From contig JANSYK010000001.1 in assembly GCA_024742485.1 (NCBI GenBank), positions 1,364,001 through 1,428,000 on the forward strand: DNA of 64,000 bases, read 5' to 3'. A model generated the notes under the pieces. The model was not told the origin of the DNA and made no database searches. It saw nothing but the letters and a program-made list of their open reading frames with translations. Position numbers and translations under genes: made by a program. The DNA is from Alphaproteobacteria bacterium. Its GTDB lineage: Bacteria; Pseudomonadota; Alphaproteobacteria; Rhizobiales; Rhizobiaceae. Positions 40,886 to 48,879 of the stretch are shown here, piece after piece. Numbering within the stretch: position 1 is the stretch's first letter; each line of letters opens with the position of its first letter.

Positions 40886-41800
40886 ATGAAAGGCGCCCCA
40901 CAAACCATAGCACCGCTAACCTGGGTGTTTTTGGTCCTGCTCGGGTTGATCTGGGGCGCTTCCTTCTTCTTCGCCCGGATCGCCGTTGAACAGGTGCCGC
41001 CATTGACGCTCGTCCTTCTGCGGGTGTTTCTGGCGGCGGTGGCACTTCATCTGTATCTTTGGGGTCGTCACAATCTCTATCGGGAGCTCCTTGCCCGCTG
41101 GCGTGCCTTCATCCTGCTCGGCACGGTCAACAATGTAATCCCCTTCACACTGATATTTGTCGGCCAGACAGAAATCGGAGCCGGGCTGGCCGCGACGCTC
41201 AACGCCACGACTCCGCTGTTTACGGTCATTATTGCAAACCGGCTGACCACCGATGAAAAGATGACAATTGCCAAACTTGCAGGCTGTCTGTTGGGCCTTG
41301 CCGGAACGGCGGTGTTAATCGGACCGTCCGCGGCAACGGGATTGGGCGCTCCGATCTGGGCGCAGCTCGCGATCATCGGAGCAGCGATCTCCTATGGTTT
41401 TGCCGCAATTTACATAAAGACACTCAGGCAACTGCCGCCAACTGTTACGGCAACCGGTCAACTCACGGCCTCATCACTGGTGATGTTGCCCCTGGTTCTT
41501 TTTGTCGATCACCCATGGACGCTGGAGATGCCGTCACCCGACATCATCGCCGCCATCCTCATGCTCGCAGTCGTCTCGACGTCTTTGGGCTATATTCTGT
41601 ATTTCCGCATTATCCGGGACGCAGGCGCAACAAGTGGATCCATTGTCACCCTACTGGTGCCGCCCAGCGCCATTTTGCTGGGTGTGGTGTTTCTGGGCGA
41701 ACAGCTCAGCCTGGAGGCTGTCGTTGGTTTTATGTTGATTGCTTGCGGCCTTCTCGTCATCGACGGACGGGTTACGGCACACTTCCAGAAAAACAATTAA
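40886..41800 (+). CDS. EamA/DMT family transporter
   Basis: A 304-residue inner-membrane protein with ten predicted helices in two EamA repeats (about 14-145 and 155-290). The hallmark loops are LIWGASFFFARIAVE at the start of repeat 1 and VVSTSLGYILYF with LGEQLS in repeat 2. The family exports metabolites such as amino acids; the substrate is unknown here. The ATG at 40886 follows GGAG at about 8 bases. No operon partners. Confidence 0.9.
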   Translation: MKGAPQTIAPLTWVFLVLLGLIWGASFFFARIAVEQVPPLTLVLLRVFLAAVALHLYLWGRHNLYRELLARWRAFILLGTVNNVIPFTLIFVGQTEIGAGLAATLNATTPLFTVIIANRLTTDEKMTIAKLAGCLLGLAGTAVLIGPSAATGLGAPIWAQLAIIGAAISYGFAAIYIKTLRQLPPTVTATGQLTASSLVMLPLVLFVDHPWTLEMPSPDIIAAILMLAVVSTSLGYILYFRIIRDAGATSGSIVTLLVPPSAILLGVVFLGEQLSLEAVVGFMLIACGLLVIDGRVTAHFQKNN

Positions 41801-42105
41801 TTTTAATGGGTTACACGAAAGTTGATGGTCCAGCCTGAGCAGCAAAACGGCGTCGGGCAATGCCTCATTTGAACCGATTTTGCCACAAATTGGCCATGAA
41901 CGGGCCCATTGCGCCGCAAAATATCACCCGGCTTGACACAGGATTTGAACTTTTCTGACACAACCGGAAATCGATAGAATTCATGTGGTTAAGATGTGGA
42001 TGGGGGCAGAAATTTCCGCATTCTTTCGCAGTGCAGCAACTATTTTTCTTTCTTGCAGCGCATGCCCATCATACCATTTGATGGTTAACCGCAGGGAGGT
42101 CAACT
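41801..42105. other. Intergenic leader region before the 25-residue peptide
   Basis: About 305 bp without a convincing larger gene. A perfect -35 hexamer TTGACA is at 41933-41938 but lacks a clear -10. A small palindrome ACCAT-TTG-ATGGT lies at about 42073-42085, 20 bases before the peptide's ribosome site. Confidence 0.4.
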
Positions 42106-42183
42106 ATGGGACTAGTGCGTTCGCTCAATGTCCTGGTGATCGGTGCAGCGTTTCTATTCATCGTGCTCATGCTTTTTCTCTAA
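42106..42183 (+). CDS. Small membrane peptide (25 aa)
   Basis: An ATG at 42106 follows an unusually strong ribosome site, AGGGAGGT, six bases upstream. The 25 codons encode a charged start (MGLVRSLN) and a single hydrophobic helix (VLVIGAAFLFIVLMLFL) up to TAA. A strong intrinsic terminator follows about 50 bases later. Ribosome site, single-helix composition and terminator together argue for a real small membrane protein, but I recognise no family and no function can be given. Confidence 0.6.
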   Translation: MGLVRSLNVLVIGAAFLFIVLMLFL

Positions 42184-42232
42184 CCATGATCACAGGACAG
42201 CGGTAATTTCAGCCGCCACGGAATTCAGAAAG

Positions 42233-42262
42233 AACGGGGGTGGATTTTCCACCCCCGTTTTT
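42233..42262. terminator. Strong bidirectional intrinsic terminator
   Basis: AACGGGGGTGG (42233-42243) pairs perfectly with CCACCCCCGTT (42249-42259) around ATTTT, followed on the plus strand by TTT. On the minus strand the tail is CTTTCT. It ends the small peptide transcript and, from the other side, metF, whose stop is 30 bases away. Confidence 0.9.
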
Positions 42263-42292
42263 CATTCTCAATATTCTCTCAACCGACCCGGC

Positions 42293-43216
42293 TCAGGCAG
42301 CGGCAATGCTGGTGACGGAGCCGTTGCCCATGGGCGCACGGAGCCCGAGCAAATGACAGATCGCATAGACCAGATGTGCCCGGTTCATGGTATAGAAATG
42401 GAAATCCTGAACACCGCGCTCGACGAGATCCATGACCTGATCGGCCGCCACTGCCGCGGCAACGAGTGAGCGGGTTTGCGGATCTTTTTCGAGCCCCTCG
42501 AAACGGGTGGCAAGCCAATCGGGGATGGACGCACCACAAAGACCGGCGAATTTGGCAACCTGCGCAAAGTTGTGGACCGGCAAGATGCCGGGCACGATCG
42601 GAATATAGATGCCTGCGCGGCGAACCCGCTCGACGTAACGCTCATAGCTGTCATTGTCGAAAAAGAACTGCGTAATGGCGCGGGTTGCACCGTTGTCGAC
42701 CTTGCGTTTGAGCATGTCGATATCGGTCATGAAATCCGGGCTCTCCGGGTGCTTTTCCGGATAGGCGGAGACCGTGATCTCAAAATCCGCGAATGCCTTC
42801 AGGCCGGCAACAAGTTCCGATGCATTGACGTAGCCATCCGCGTGCGACCGATAGGTGGAGCCGACACCGTCCGGCGAGTCACCCCTCAGGGCAATGAAAT
42901 GGCGCACACCAGCCTGCCAGAATTCCCTGGCAACAGCGTCGACCTCTTCGCGGCTCGCATTGACACAGGTCAGATGTGCCGCCGGTGTCAGATCCGTTTC
43001 ACTGAGGATCCGTTCGATTGTCGCAAGGGTTGGTTTGCGTGTACTGCCGCCGGCCCCGTACGTCACCGAAACAAAATCCGGCGAAAACGGTGCGAGCCGC
43101 ATGATGCTTTCCCACAGCTGGCTTTCCATGTCGCCGCTCCTGGGTGGAAAGAACTCGAAAGAGACATTCATGGAGTTGCCCAGGAGGGCTGGACCCGAAC
43201 GACGGAGCACAGACAT
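42293..43216 (-). CDS. metF: Methylenetetrahydrofolate reductase
   Basis: FAD enzyme that makes 5-methyltetrahydrofolate for methionine synthesis. From the ATG at 43216 it has 307 residues, the usual length. Family motifs: SFEFFPPRSG at the N-terminus, DFVSVTYGAGGS, LRGDSPDG, the flavin-binding YPEKHPES, and DNGATRAITQFFFDND. The start lies 2 bases after the stop of the ArsR/methyltransferase gene, which decides against the 26-codon longer frame and shows an operon. It ends at a shared terminator. Confidence 0.96.
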   Translation of the reverse strand: MSVLRRSGPALLGNSMNVSFEFFPPRSGDMESQLWESIMRLAPFSPDFVSVTYGAGGSTRKPTLATIERILSETDLTPAAHLTCVNASREEVDAVAREFWQAGVRHFIALRGDSPDGVGSTYRSHADGYVNASELVAGLKAFADFEITVSAYPEKHPESPDFMTDIDMLKRKVDNGATRAITQFFFDNDSYERYVERVRRAGIYIPIVPGILPVHNFAQVAKFAGLCGASIPDWLATRFEGLEKDPQTRSLVAAAVAADQVMDLVERGVQDFHFYTMNRAHLVYAICHLLGLRAPMGNGSVTSIAAA

Positions 43217-43218
43217 GA

Positions 43219-44238
43219 TCAGCTTATCCCTATTGTGGATTGATGCGATTGCTCGCCTTGCGCGACCAGCAATCGCGGATCGCGTGCCAGCCAAATGGTG
43301 ACGGTCAGGTTTTTCCCGCCGCCGGTATCCGGCTGAAGATCGATGGTTTTTTCGATGTTGAGGCCGGCATCCGACAGCCAGCCGCTAAGCATGTCGGCTT
43401 TGAAGCCCAGACGAAGATGGGCGTGTTCCTCATGCAGATATTCAAAATCATGTGGCGCAAAATCGACGATGACGATCCGACCGCCGGGACTGAGCATCTT
43501 GGCGGCCTGCGCAATCGCGTCTTCCGGATTTTGCAAGAAATGCAGCACCTGGTGGACCGTGACGAGATCGAAGGTGCCGCGCTCAAGCGGCAGGTTCAGA
43601 ATATCGGCATGGCGGACAGACGCATGGGACACTTCCGCGCGCTCGAGATTGGAGCGGGCAACCGCCAGCATGTCGCGGCTTGCGTCAACCCCGGTTCCGC
43701 GCCTGTAAAGATGAGAAAACAGCTGCAGCATCCGACCCGTCCCGGTGCCCAGATCAAGCATCGAATCGAACGGGGTCTTGCCGACCAATTCCAGAAGCGC
43801 AGCTTCCACCTGTTCATCGGAGACATGAAGGGAACGCAATTCATCCCAACTGTCCGCATTGCGGCTGAAATAGGCCTGTGCCCGTTCCGCGCGAGCTTTC
43901 TTGACTGCAAGGAGCCGCTCATTGTCCCGTGACAGCAACGGGTCATCCGGTGATACCGTGCTGATGATTTGACGCGCAAGCGCGTGAGATCGCCCATCGC
44001 CGATCAGCCGGAAATAAGCCCAGGCCCCTTCCTGGAAGCGTTCGATCAGTCCGGCTTCGGTCAAGAGCTTCAGGTGACGGGAGATGCGCGGCTGTGATTG
44101 TCCCAGAATGTCCGTCATGTCGGTGACGGTCAGATCACCTTCGAACAGCAGCGCCAAAAGCCGCATTCGCGTCGGCTCGCCGGCTGCCTTGAGCACGTCG
44201 ACTGTTCTCTCCAGTCCCAGTTTTCGCGTGTCCAGCAT
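43219..44238 (-). CDS. ArsR-family regulator fused to a SAM-methyltransferase domain (SahR-like)
   Basis: A 339-residue protein with an N-terminal winged helix (about 1-95; TRMRLLALLFEGDLTVTD and LGQSQPRISRHLKLL) and a C-terminal class I methyltransferase fold (about 140-300; MLDLGTGTGRMLQLF, VHQVLHFLQNPEDAI). Regulators of this shape, named SahR, are known to sense S-adenosylhomocysteine and repress methionine-cycle genes in proteobacteria. The context agrees: metF follows by 2 bases and a perfect 16-bp palindrome lies 42 bp upstream of the start. The ATG at 44238 (MLDTRKLG) has GAGG at a good distance. Whether the methyltransferase domain is catalytic or only a sensor is unknown. Confidence 0.88.
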   Translation of the reverse strand: MLDTRKLGLERTVDVLKAAGEPTRMRLLALLFEGDLTVTDMTDILGQSQPRISRHLKLLTEAGLIERFQEGAWAYFRLIGDGRSHALARQIISTVSPDDPLLSRDNERLLAVKKARAERAQAYFSRNADSWDELRSLHVSDEQVEAALLELVGKTPFDSMLDLGTGTGRMLQLFSHLYRRGTGVDASRDMLAVARSNLERAEVSHASVRHADILNLPLERGTFDLVTVHQVLHFLQNPEDAIAQAAKMLSPGGRIVIVDFAPHDFEYLHEEHAHLRLGFKADMLSGWLSDAGLNIEKTIDLQPDTGGGKNLTVTIWLARDPRLLVAQGEQSHQSTIGIS

Positions 44239-44279
44239 TAACGCCTCAAACCACCCAACGCGGCAAAACATAAAATCAC

Positions 44280-44295
44280 ATAAAGATATCTTTAT
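44280..44295. promoter_or_regulatory. Perfect 16-bp palindrome, probable SahR operator
   Basis: ATAAAGATATCTTTAT is fully self-complementary and lies 42 bases upstream of the regulator start, where an autoregulatory operator of the regulator-metF operon would be expected. ArsR-family dimers bind such inverted repeats. Binding is inferred. Confidence 0.7.
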
Positions 44296-44462
44296 ATCAT
44301 TTTTGGAGTCGCCGCAACTGAAATCGAAAATGTCGTTTCCAGATTATCTGACGTGATTGCGCCGGAATCGAGTCCGGGAACGATTGTCAGTGACAGAGGT
44401 GGCAGGCGATCCGCCCGCGCCGCGGACAGATGAGAAGACACAGATCCGGAGGTCCCATCGGA

Positions 44463-45056
44463 CTATGCGGAATAGATCCACTGCTCGGGAATCTGCGCGC
44501 GCACGGCCTCTCCGACACCGATGCGACCAGGTTTTTCCACCCACGCAAGCAAACCGCGACGGCGCTTGGCCGCCGGAACAAAACTCAGCGCAAGGGAAGT
44601 GTGTTCGCGTTGCGGATAATGATCTGCGATCGCGGCACCGGAGTATTTGCAGGGGCCATTTTGAAAATCCACCTTGAGTGTGACACCACCCTCAAAGAAA
44701 AGCAGCGTACTGGCTGGCAGCATCGACAATTGGGGAATGCCCTCAATCAGAAGATTGCCGCCGATCCACTCCGGCATGATGTTGTCGATATCCATTTCGG
44801 CGGCAGTCGCAGCCAGTTCGTCGGGGGCAAGAAGAGTGAGCTGTCGTTCATTGCGTAACTCGGTTCCACGCGGGTACCAGGGTTCCCTGGGCCCCGATGC
44901 ACGGGTCAGGCCGGCGTGACGGTCACCCTTGATTCCCTCAAAGGACAGATCAAGCTCGCTGACAGGTTCCGTTGCGAATGTGTCGCCCTTGGCCGCATAC
45001 AGACCGGTAAGCTTTCCGATCGCCCTGCCCGCTGGTTTGATATCCATGTCACTCAT
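44463..45056 (-). CDS. MOSC domain-containing protein
   Basis: A 197-residue protein with a single MOSC domain (about 15-190), the C-terminal domain of molybdenum cofactor sulfurases. Visible are GDRHAG early, LRNERQLTLL, and the expected cysteine in NGPCKYSG. Free-standing MOSC proteins bind molybdenum cofactor or related thiols and often reduce N-hydroxylated compounds, but the substrate here is open. The ATG at 45056 is used; a second ATG lies 3 codons later. It is about 170 bp from the ArsR promoter region and 20 bp downstream of the SDR gene on the same strand. Confidence 0.88.
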   Translation of the reverse strand: MSDMDIKPAGRAIGKLTGLYAAKGDTFATEPVSELDLSFEGIKGDRHAGLTRASGPREPWYPRGTELRNERQLTLLAPDELAATAAEMDIDNIMPEWIGGNLLIEGIPQLSMLPASTLLFFEGGVTLKVDFQNGPCKYSGAAIADHYPQREHTSLALSFVPAAKRRRGLLAWVEKPGRIGVGEAVRAQIPEQWIYSA

Positions 45057-45077
45057 CCCGTATTCTCAGTCCCGGCC

Positions 45078-45758
45078 TCACCAGGAAAGAGCTGATCCAT
45101 CATAATTCCAGAAGCGGCCCGTGGTCTCGATCGTGAGCCGGTGGGCCAGATCCAGCACACCGGCGGCGCTGTCCCGCGTCGCCACATCTGCGGTGGGTCC
45201 CCCCATATCCGTTCGCACCCAGCCCGGATGGACCGACGCCACCGCGATGCCTTCCGGCTCGAGGTCTGTCGCCAGCCCCTGAATCACCTTGTTGACGGCA
45301 GCTTTGGATGCCCGATAGGCAATGCGATCCGAATGGGTATGGGAAAGCGAGCCCATCCAGCTTGAAAGAGTGATGATGCGTGCCCTTTCACTCCGCCGCA
45401 GATGTTCCAAAAAGGCATGGGTAACCCGCAGCGGTCCGACCGTGTTGATATCCAGCGTGTCGGAAAAGCCATCGAAATCCATATCCAGCACCGATTGCTG
45501 AGCGGGTCCGATGACACCTGAACAATTGACCAGTATATCGATGCCGCCTTCGACCGTTGCTGCGGCTCTTTCGATTGCTTCGCCATCCCGCACATCAAAC
45601 ACGAGGGCCTGAAAACCGGTGCCGGCAAGGTCCTGCAGTTCGTCTGCATCTTCGGCTCGACGCACCGATCCGACCACGTGCCAGCCACGCGCCAGCGCCT
45701 GCCGCGCCAATTCGTGACCAATGCCCCGGCCGACACCGGTGATCAATATGGTGGTCAA
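45078..45758 (-). CDS. SDR family oxidoreductase
   Basis: A 226-residue short-chain dehydrogenase with the NAD(P) loop TGVGRGIG near the N-terminus, the NCSG strand, the catalytic serine in ITLSSWMG and the YxxxK pair in YRASK. The overall shape, with a DMGG segment near the end, resembles the C-factor-like subgroup. The start is a TTG at 45758 preceded by GGAGAG; no ATG is near. It lies between EttA (about 20 bp) and MOSC (about 20 bp) on one strand, so the three may be co-transcribed. Substrate unknown. Confidence 0.88.
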   Translation of the reverse strand: MTTILITGVGRGIGHELARQALARGWHVVGSVRRAEDADELQDLAGTGFQALVFDVRDGEAIERAAATVEGGIDILVNCSGVIGPAQQSVLDMDFDGFSDTLDINTVGPLRVTHAFLEHLRRSERARIITLSSWMGSLSHTHSDRIAYRASKAAVNKVIQGLATDLEPEGIAVASVHPGWVRTDMGGPTADVATRDSAAGVLDLAHRLTIETTGRFWNYDGSALSW

Positions 45759-45779
45759 TAATCTCTCCGCTTTTCGGCT

Positions 45780-47429
45780 TTATCGGGTGAGTCGCTTATA
45801 GGTCACACGCTTCGGATTGACGCTTTCCGGTCCAAGGCGCCGGATCTTGTCCTGCTCATAGTCTTCGAAATTGCCTTCGAACCATTCCACATGGCTGTCT
45901 CCTTCAAAAGCCAGGATATGCGTCGCCAGACGGTCAAGGAACATCCGGTCGTGGCTGATGATGACGGCACAGCCGGCAAAGTTTTCCAAAGCGTCTTCCA
46001 GCGCCGCAAGGGTTTCGGTGTCCAGATCGTTTGTTGGTTCGTCGAGCAGAATGACATTGCCGCCGGATTTCAGCATCTTTGCCAGATGGACGCGATTGCG
46101 TTGGCCGCCTGAAAGCGTGCCCACTTTCTGTTGCTGATCGCCGCCCTTGAAGTTGAAGTTTGAGCAATAGGCCCGGGAGTTGATCTCATGCTTGCCGAGC
46201 TTGATGATGTCATTGCCGCCGGAAACCTCTTCCCAAACGGTCTTGTCGCCGGCCAGCGCATCGCGGCTCTGGTCCACATAACCAAGATCGACTGTCTCAC
46301 CGACGGTGATGGATCCGCCGTCGGGTTCCTCCTGTCCGGTGATCATGCGAAACAGCGTCGTCTTGCCCGCGCCGTTGGCACCGATCACACCAACGATGCC
46401 CCCCGGCGGAAGACGAAAGCTCAAATCGTCGATCAGCAATTTGTCGCCATATCCCTTGGACAGGTGATCAGCCTCGATGACCACCTGGCCCAGCCTCTCA
46501 CCGACCGGAATGACAATCTGGGCGTCGCCGGGCCTCCGCTCAGCGGCCGATTGCACCAGCTCGTCATAGGCCCTGATACGGGCCTTTGACTTGGCCTGAC
46601 GGGCCTTCGGGCTTGAGGCGATCCATGACTGTTCGCGCGAAAGCGCCTTCTGGCGGTTGGCTTCCTCGCGCCCTTCCTGAACCATGCGTTTGGCCTTGGC
46701 ATCCAGATAGGCCGAATAATTGCCCTCATAGGGAATCCCGCGGCCACGATCCAGTTCAAGAATCCAGCCCGTGACGTTGTCGAGAAAATAGCGGTCATGG
46801 GTGATCATCAGCACGGCGCCCGGATATTCTCGCAGGTGCTTTTCCAGCCAGGCGATGGTTTCCGCATCCAGATGGTTTGTCGGTTCATCAAGCAACAGCA
46901 GGTCGGGTTGCGACAGCAGCAACTGGCACAACGCTACCCGGCGCTTTTCACCGCCGGACAGCGGTGCGACTGCACTGTCTCCCGGTGGGCAGCGCAACGC
47001 GTCCATGGCCATTTCGACCTGACTGTCGAGGTCCCACAGGTTCTGGGCATCAATGACATCCTGAAGGGCTGCACCCTCATCGGCGGTCTCGTCGGAATAA
47101 TTCATCATCAACTCGTTGTACCGGTCGACGATCGCCTTCTTCTCCGCCACGCCTTCCATGACGTTTTCCACAACGGTCTTGCTTTCATCCAGCTGCGGTT
47201 CCTGAGGCAGATAGCCGAGCGTCGCACCCTCGGCGAGCCAGGCCTCTCCGGTAAATTCCTTGTCGAGCCCGGCCATGATCCGCAGTACGGTGGATTTACC
47301 TGCCCCATTCGGTCCTAGGATGCCAATCTTTGCATCCGGATAAAAGGACAGGTGAATGTTTTCGAGAACCTTCTTTGAGCCGTAGGCCTTGTTCAGCCCG
47401 GCCATGTGATAAATGAACTGGCGCGCCAT
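45780..47429 (-). CDS. ettA: Energy-dependent translational throttle protein EttA (ABC-F)
   Basis: Soluble ABC-F ATPase that binds the ribosomal E site and gates entry into elongation according to ATP/ADP. The 549 residues carry two ABC domains: Walker A GPNGAGKS and GANGAGKT, signatures LSGGEKRR and LSGGQRNR, and Walker B sites [11 protein letters not shown] and [11 protein letters not shown]. The linker contains the EttA-type ARIRAYDEL segment. The ATG at 47429 ([12 protein letters not shown]) is conventional. The 265 bp upstream hold the divergent Cys-rich peptide leader. Confidence 0.95.
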   Translation of the reverse strand: MARQFIYHMAGLNKAYGSKKVLENIHLSFYPDAKIGILGPNGAGKSTVLRIMAGLDKEFTGEAWLAEGATLGYLPQEPQLDESKTVVENVMEGVAEKKAIVDRYNELMMNYSDETADEGAALQDVIDAQNLWDLDSQVEMAMDALRCPPGDSAVAPLSGGEKRRVALCQLLLSQPDLLLLDEPTNHLDAETIAWLEKHLREYPGAVLMITHDRYFLDNVTGWILELDRGRGIPYEGNYSAYLDAKAKRMVQEGREEANRQKALSREQSWIASSPKARQAKSKARIRAYDELVQSAAERRPGDAQIVIPVGERLGQVVIEADHLSKGYGDKLLIDDLSFRLPPGGIVGVIGANGAGKTTLFRMITGQEEPDGGSITVGETVDLGYVDQSRDALAGDKTVWEEVSGGNDIIKLGKHEINSRAYCSNFNFKGGDQQQKVGTLSGGQRNRVHLAKMLKSGGNVILLDEPTNDLDTETLAALEDALENFAGCAVIISHDRMFLDRLATHILAFEGDSHVEWFEGNFEDYEQDKIRRLGPESVNPKRVTYKRLTR

Positions 47430-47670
47430 GGCGTGCAATCTTCCTCGTAATGGGGGACATAAATGATTGCGCTGCTTTTAGGCAAACTGGGAAAAGAGGG
47501 CAATGCCCTTATTGGATTGCAGACAGTCCCTGTCGATTGGACAATCACAGTCGAGTGCATTTCGGAAAACAAATGTGACATCACACTTGGCTCTCTAAAG
47601 CGTGATATTTTTCAAAGTCTTCGTGACACCACTTTACAATTCCATCGTCTAGGTTGCGCCTGTCCCAAAC

Positions 47671-47689
47671 GGCTTCGGCCTATTTTTTT
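47671..47689 (+). promoter_or_regulatory. Hairpin plus T-run directly before the ribosome site of the Cys-rich peptide
   Basis: GGC-TTCG-GCC (47671-47680) is followed by TATTTTTTT and then immediately by the ribosome site AGAGGAG. A UUCG loop plus U-run looks like a small terminator or attenuator, but the stem is only 3 bp, so the call is weak. Further upstream, TGTGACATCACA (47574-47585) is an inverted pentamer that could bind a regulator. Confidence 0.25.
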
Positions 47690-47704
47690 CCAGAGGAGAA
47701 TTCC

Positions 47705-47938
47705 ATGAACAGCAAATCGAAAAAAGCACTCGCAATGATGGTCGTCAGCGGTGGTCTGGCAGCAGCTGTCGCATCGACGGTCCCTGCAACTGCATCCTGC
47801 GGTGCCTGCGGCGCGACCGTCAGCGCCTGTAGCGCCTGTGGTGCTTGCGGCGCCTGTGGTGCCAAGAAGAAGAAAGCCTGCGGCGCATGTGGTGCTTGCG
47901 GCGCATGCGGAGCCTGTGGCGCCAAGAAATCCAACTGA
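47705..47938 (+). CDS. Secreted cysteine-rich CGA-repeat peptide (77 aa)
   Basis: The ATG at 47705 follows the good ribosome site AGAGGAG. Residues 1-30 are a typical Sec signal (MNSKSKKALAMMVV, cut after PATA). The mature part of about 47 residues is nearly all Cys, Gly and Ala: 11 cysteines at 32, 35, 42, 45, 48, 51, 59, 62, 65, 68 and 71, mostly three residues apart, in two blocks divided by KKKK and ended by KKSN. Codons in the repeats vary freely (GGT/GGC/GGA, GCC/GCT/GCA, TGC/TGT), so the protein pattern seems selected, not produced by recent slippage. It resembles metallothionein-like or Cys-based RiPP precursors (compare the EGKCG repeats of HvfA-type metallophores), but none of the known maturation genes is next to it. 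Function unknown. Confidence 0.85.
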   Translation: MNSKSKKALAMMVVSGGLAAAVASTVPATASCGACGATVSACSACGACGACGAKKKKACGACGACGACGACGAKKSN

Positions 47939-47946
47939 TCTGATTT

Positions 47947-47979
47947 GACATGCCGGGACCGTCTGGCTCCCGGCATGTC
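47947..47979 (+). terminator. 12-bp perfect stem-loop after the Cys-rich peptide gene
   Basis: GACATGCCGGGA (47947-47958) pairs without mismatch with TCCCGGCATGTC (47968-47979) around a 9-base loop. No T-run follows, so it may be a weak or factor-assisted terminator or an mRNA-stabilising end that raises peptide expression over the downstream gene. Confidence 0.5.
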
Positions 47980-48067
47980 GGTTGGCGTCGGCGCAACATG
48001 GCCATCGACACCATGTTCCTGTAGCCTTTGGCCAAGCCAATCTTAAATTTTCCGGATTATCACGAGA

Positions 48068-48805
48068 ATGAACGTCACCGTCCGAGACAATCCCGAGATC
48101 GACTTTTCCGCCCTGCCGCGAGACAGATTGTTGGCGATGCAATCCGCCGCCGACCAGATGATCGCCGTACTCGAGGAGGCGGCCGAAGAACAGAAGCATG
48201 TCCTTATCGATGTCCTGAACGCCACGGCGCCTGACGCCTTTACACAATGGCAACATTACCCGCCCGGCGATATTCATGACCGGGAAAATGGTGCCCTGTG
48301 GTTCTACCATGCGCATGCCGAAGATGAGGCTGCAAGACCCTGGGCCGAGCACGGGCATTTTCACCTCTTCGTCTACACAGAACACGTCAAAGAGGATGTC
48401 GAACCGATCGCCCTTCCGCCCGAGCCGGATATGGAACTTGGTGGCCTGTGCCATTTGGTGGCCATCTCCTTTGACCAGGCCGGCACACCGATGCGCATTT
48501 TCACCACCAACCGGTGGGTCGCCATGGAATGGCAGTATCCCGCCGAAGAAGTCATACGGCTGCTGGATCACTTCGTCATTGAAAACGAGGAATTTGCTCT
48601 GACAAGCCGTTGGCTGATGGCAGCCCTGAAGCTGTTCCGGCCGCAGATCGAGTGGAGCTTGCAGGAACGGGACAAGGTGATCGCAAAATTGCGCGAGAAT
48701 GATCCCGAAGGCTTTTCCGAGGATGAATCAATCGAGGTTCTTTCATCTTTCCCGTTTGATCTCGGCAGTCAGATCGACTCCATCGAAGCCGCTCTTTCAA
48801 ACTGA
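48068..48805 (+). CDS. Uncharacterised HGHFH-motif protein (245 aa)
   Basis: A soluble acidic protein without signal peptide or membrane helix. The N-terminal third is helical (AMQSAADQMIAVLEEAAEEQ); the middle contains histidine-rich motifs WFYHAHAED and AEHGHFHLF, then a beta-rich part LCHLVAISFDQAGTPMRIF and TNRWVAMEWQYP; the C-terminus is helical. The HGHFH core suggests metal binding. From memory it matches a domain-of-unknown-function family (I believe DUF6969), which I cannot verify here. It follows the Cys-rich peptide on the same strand after 130 bp with a stem-loop between, so a functional link is possible but unproven. The start at 48068 has only a weak GAGA ahead. Confidence 0.75.
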   Translation: MNVTVRDNPEIDFSALPRDRLLAMQSAADQMIAVLEEAAEEQKHVLIDVLNATAPDAFTQWQHYPPGDIHDRENGALWFYHAHAEDEAARPWAEHGHFHLFVYTEHVKEDVEPIALPPEPDMELGGLCHLVAISFDQAGTPMRIFTTNRWVAMEWQYPAEEVIRLLDHFVIENEEFALTSRWLMAALKLFRPQIEWSLQERDKVIAKLRENDPEGFSEDESIEVLSSFPFDLGSQIDSIEAALSN

Positions 48806-48839
48806 GCGTATCCGAACGAGAATGTCCTGACGAACGGTT

Positions 48840-48875
48840 CGACATTGCCCCGGCTCTTCAGAGCGGGCATTGTCG
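48840..48875 (+). terminator. Long hairpin between the HGHFH gene and the hydrolase
   Basis: CGACATTGCCC (48840-48850) pairs with GGGCATTGTCG (48865-48875) with one mismatch, and inside it GCTCT pairs with AGAGC around TC. The hairpin ends 4 bases before the hydrolase ATG. It could end the upstream transcript or block ribosome loading on the downstream gene. Confidence 0.5.
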
Positions 48876-48879
48876 GATC

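Noticed and set aside
47795-47932. CGA-repeat DNA as a possible CRISPR or simple-sequence artefact
   Set aside because: No spacer structure, and codons vary between repeats while the protein pattern is kept, so it is coding repeat.
47612-48571. Minus-strand open frame of 319 codons across the Cys-rich peptide and HGHFH gene
   Set aside because: No ribosome site or domain; the plus strand has a ribosome site, a signal peptide and recognisable motifs.
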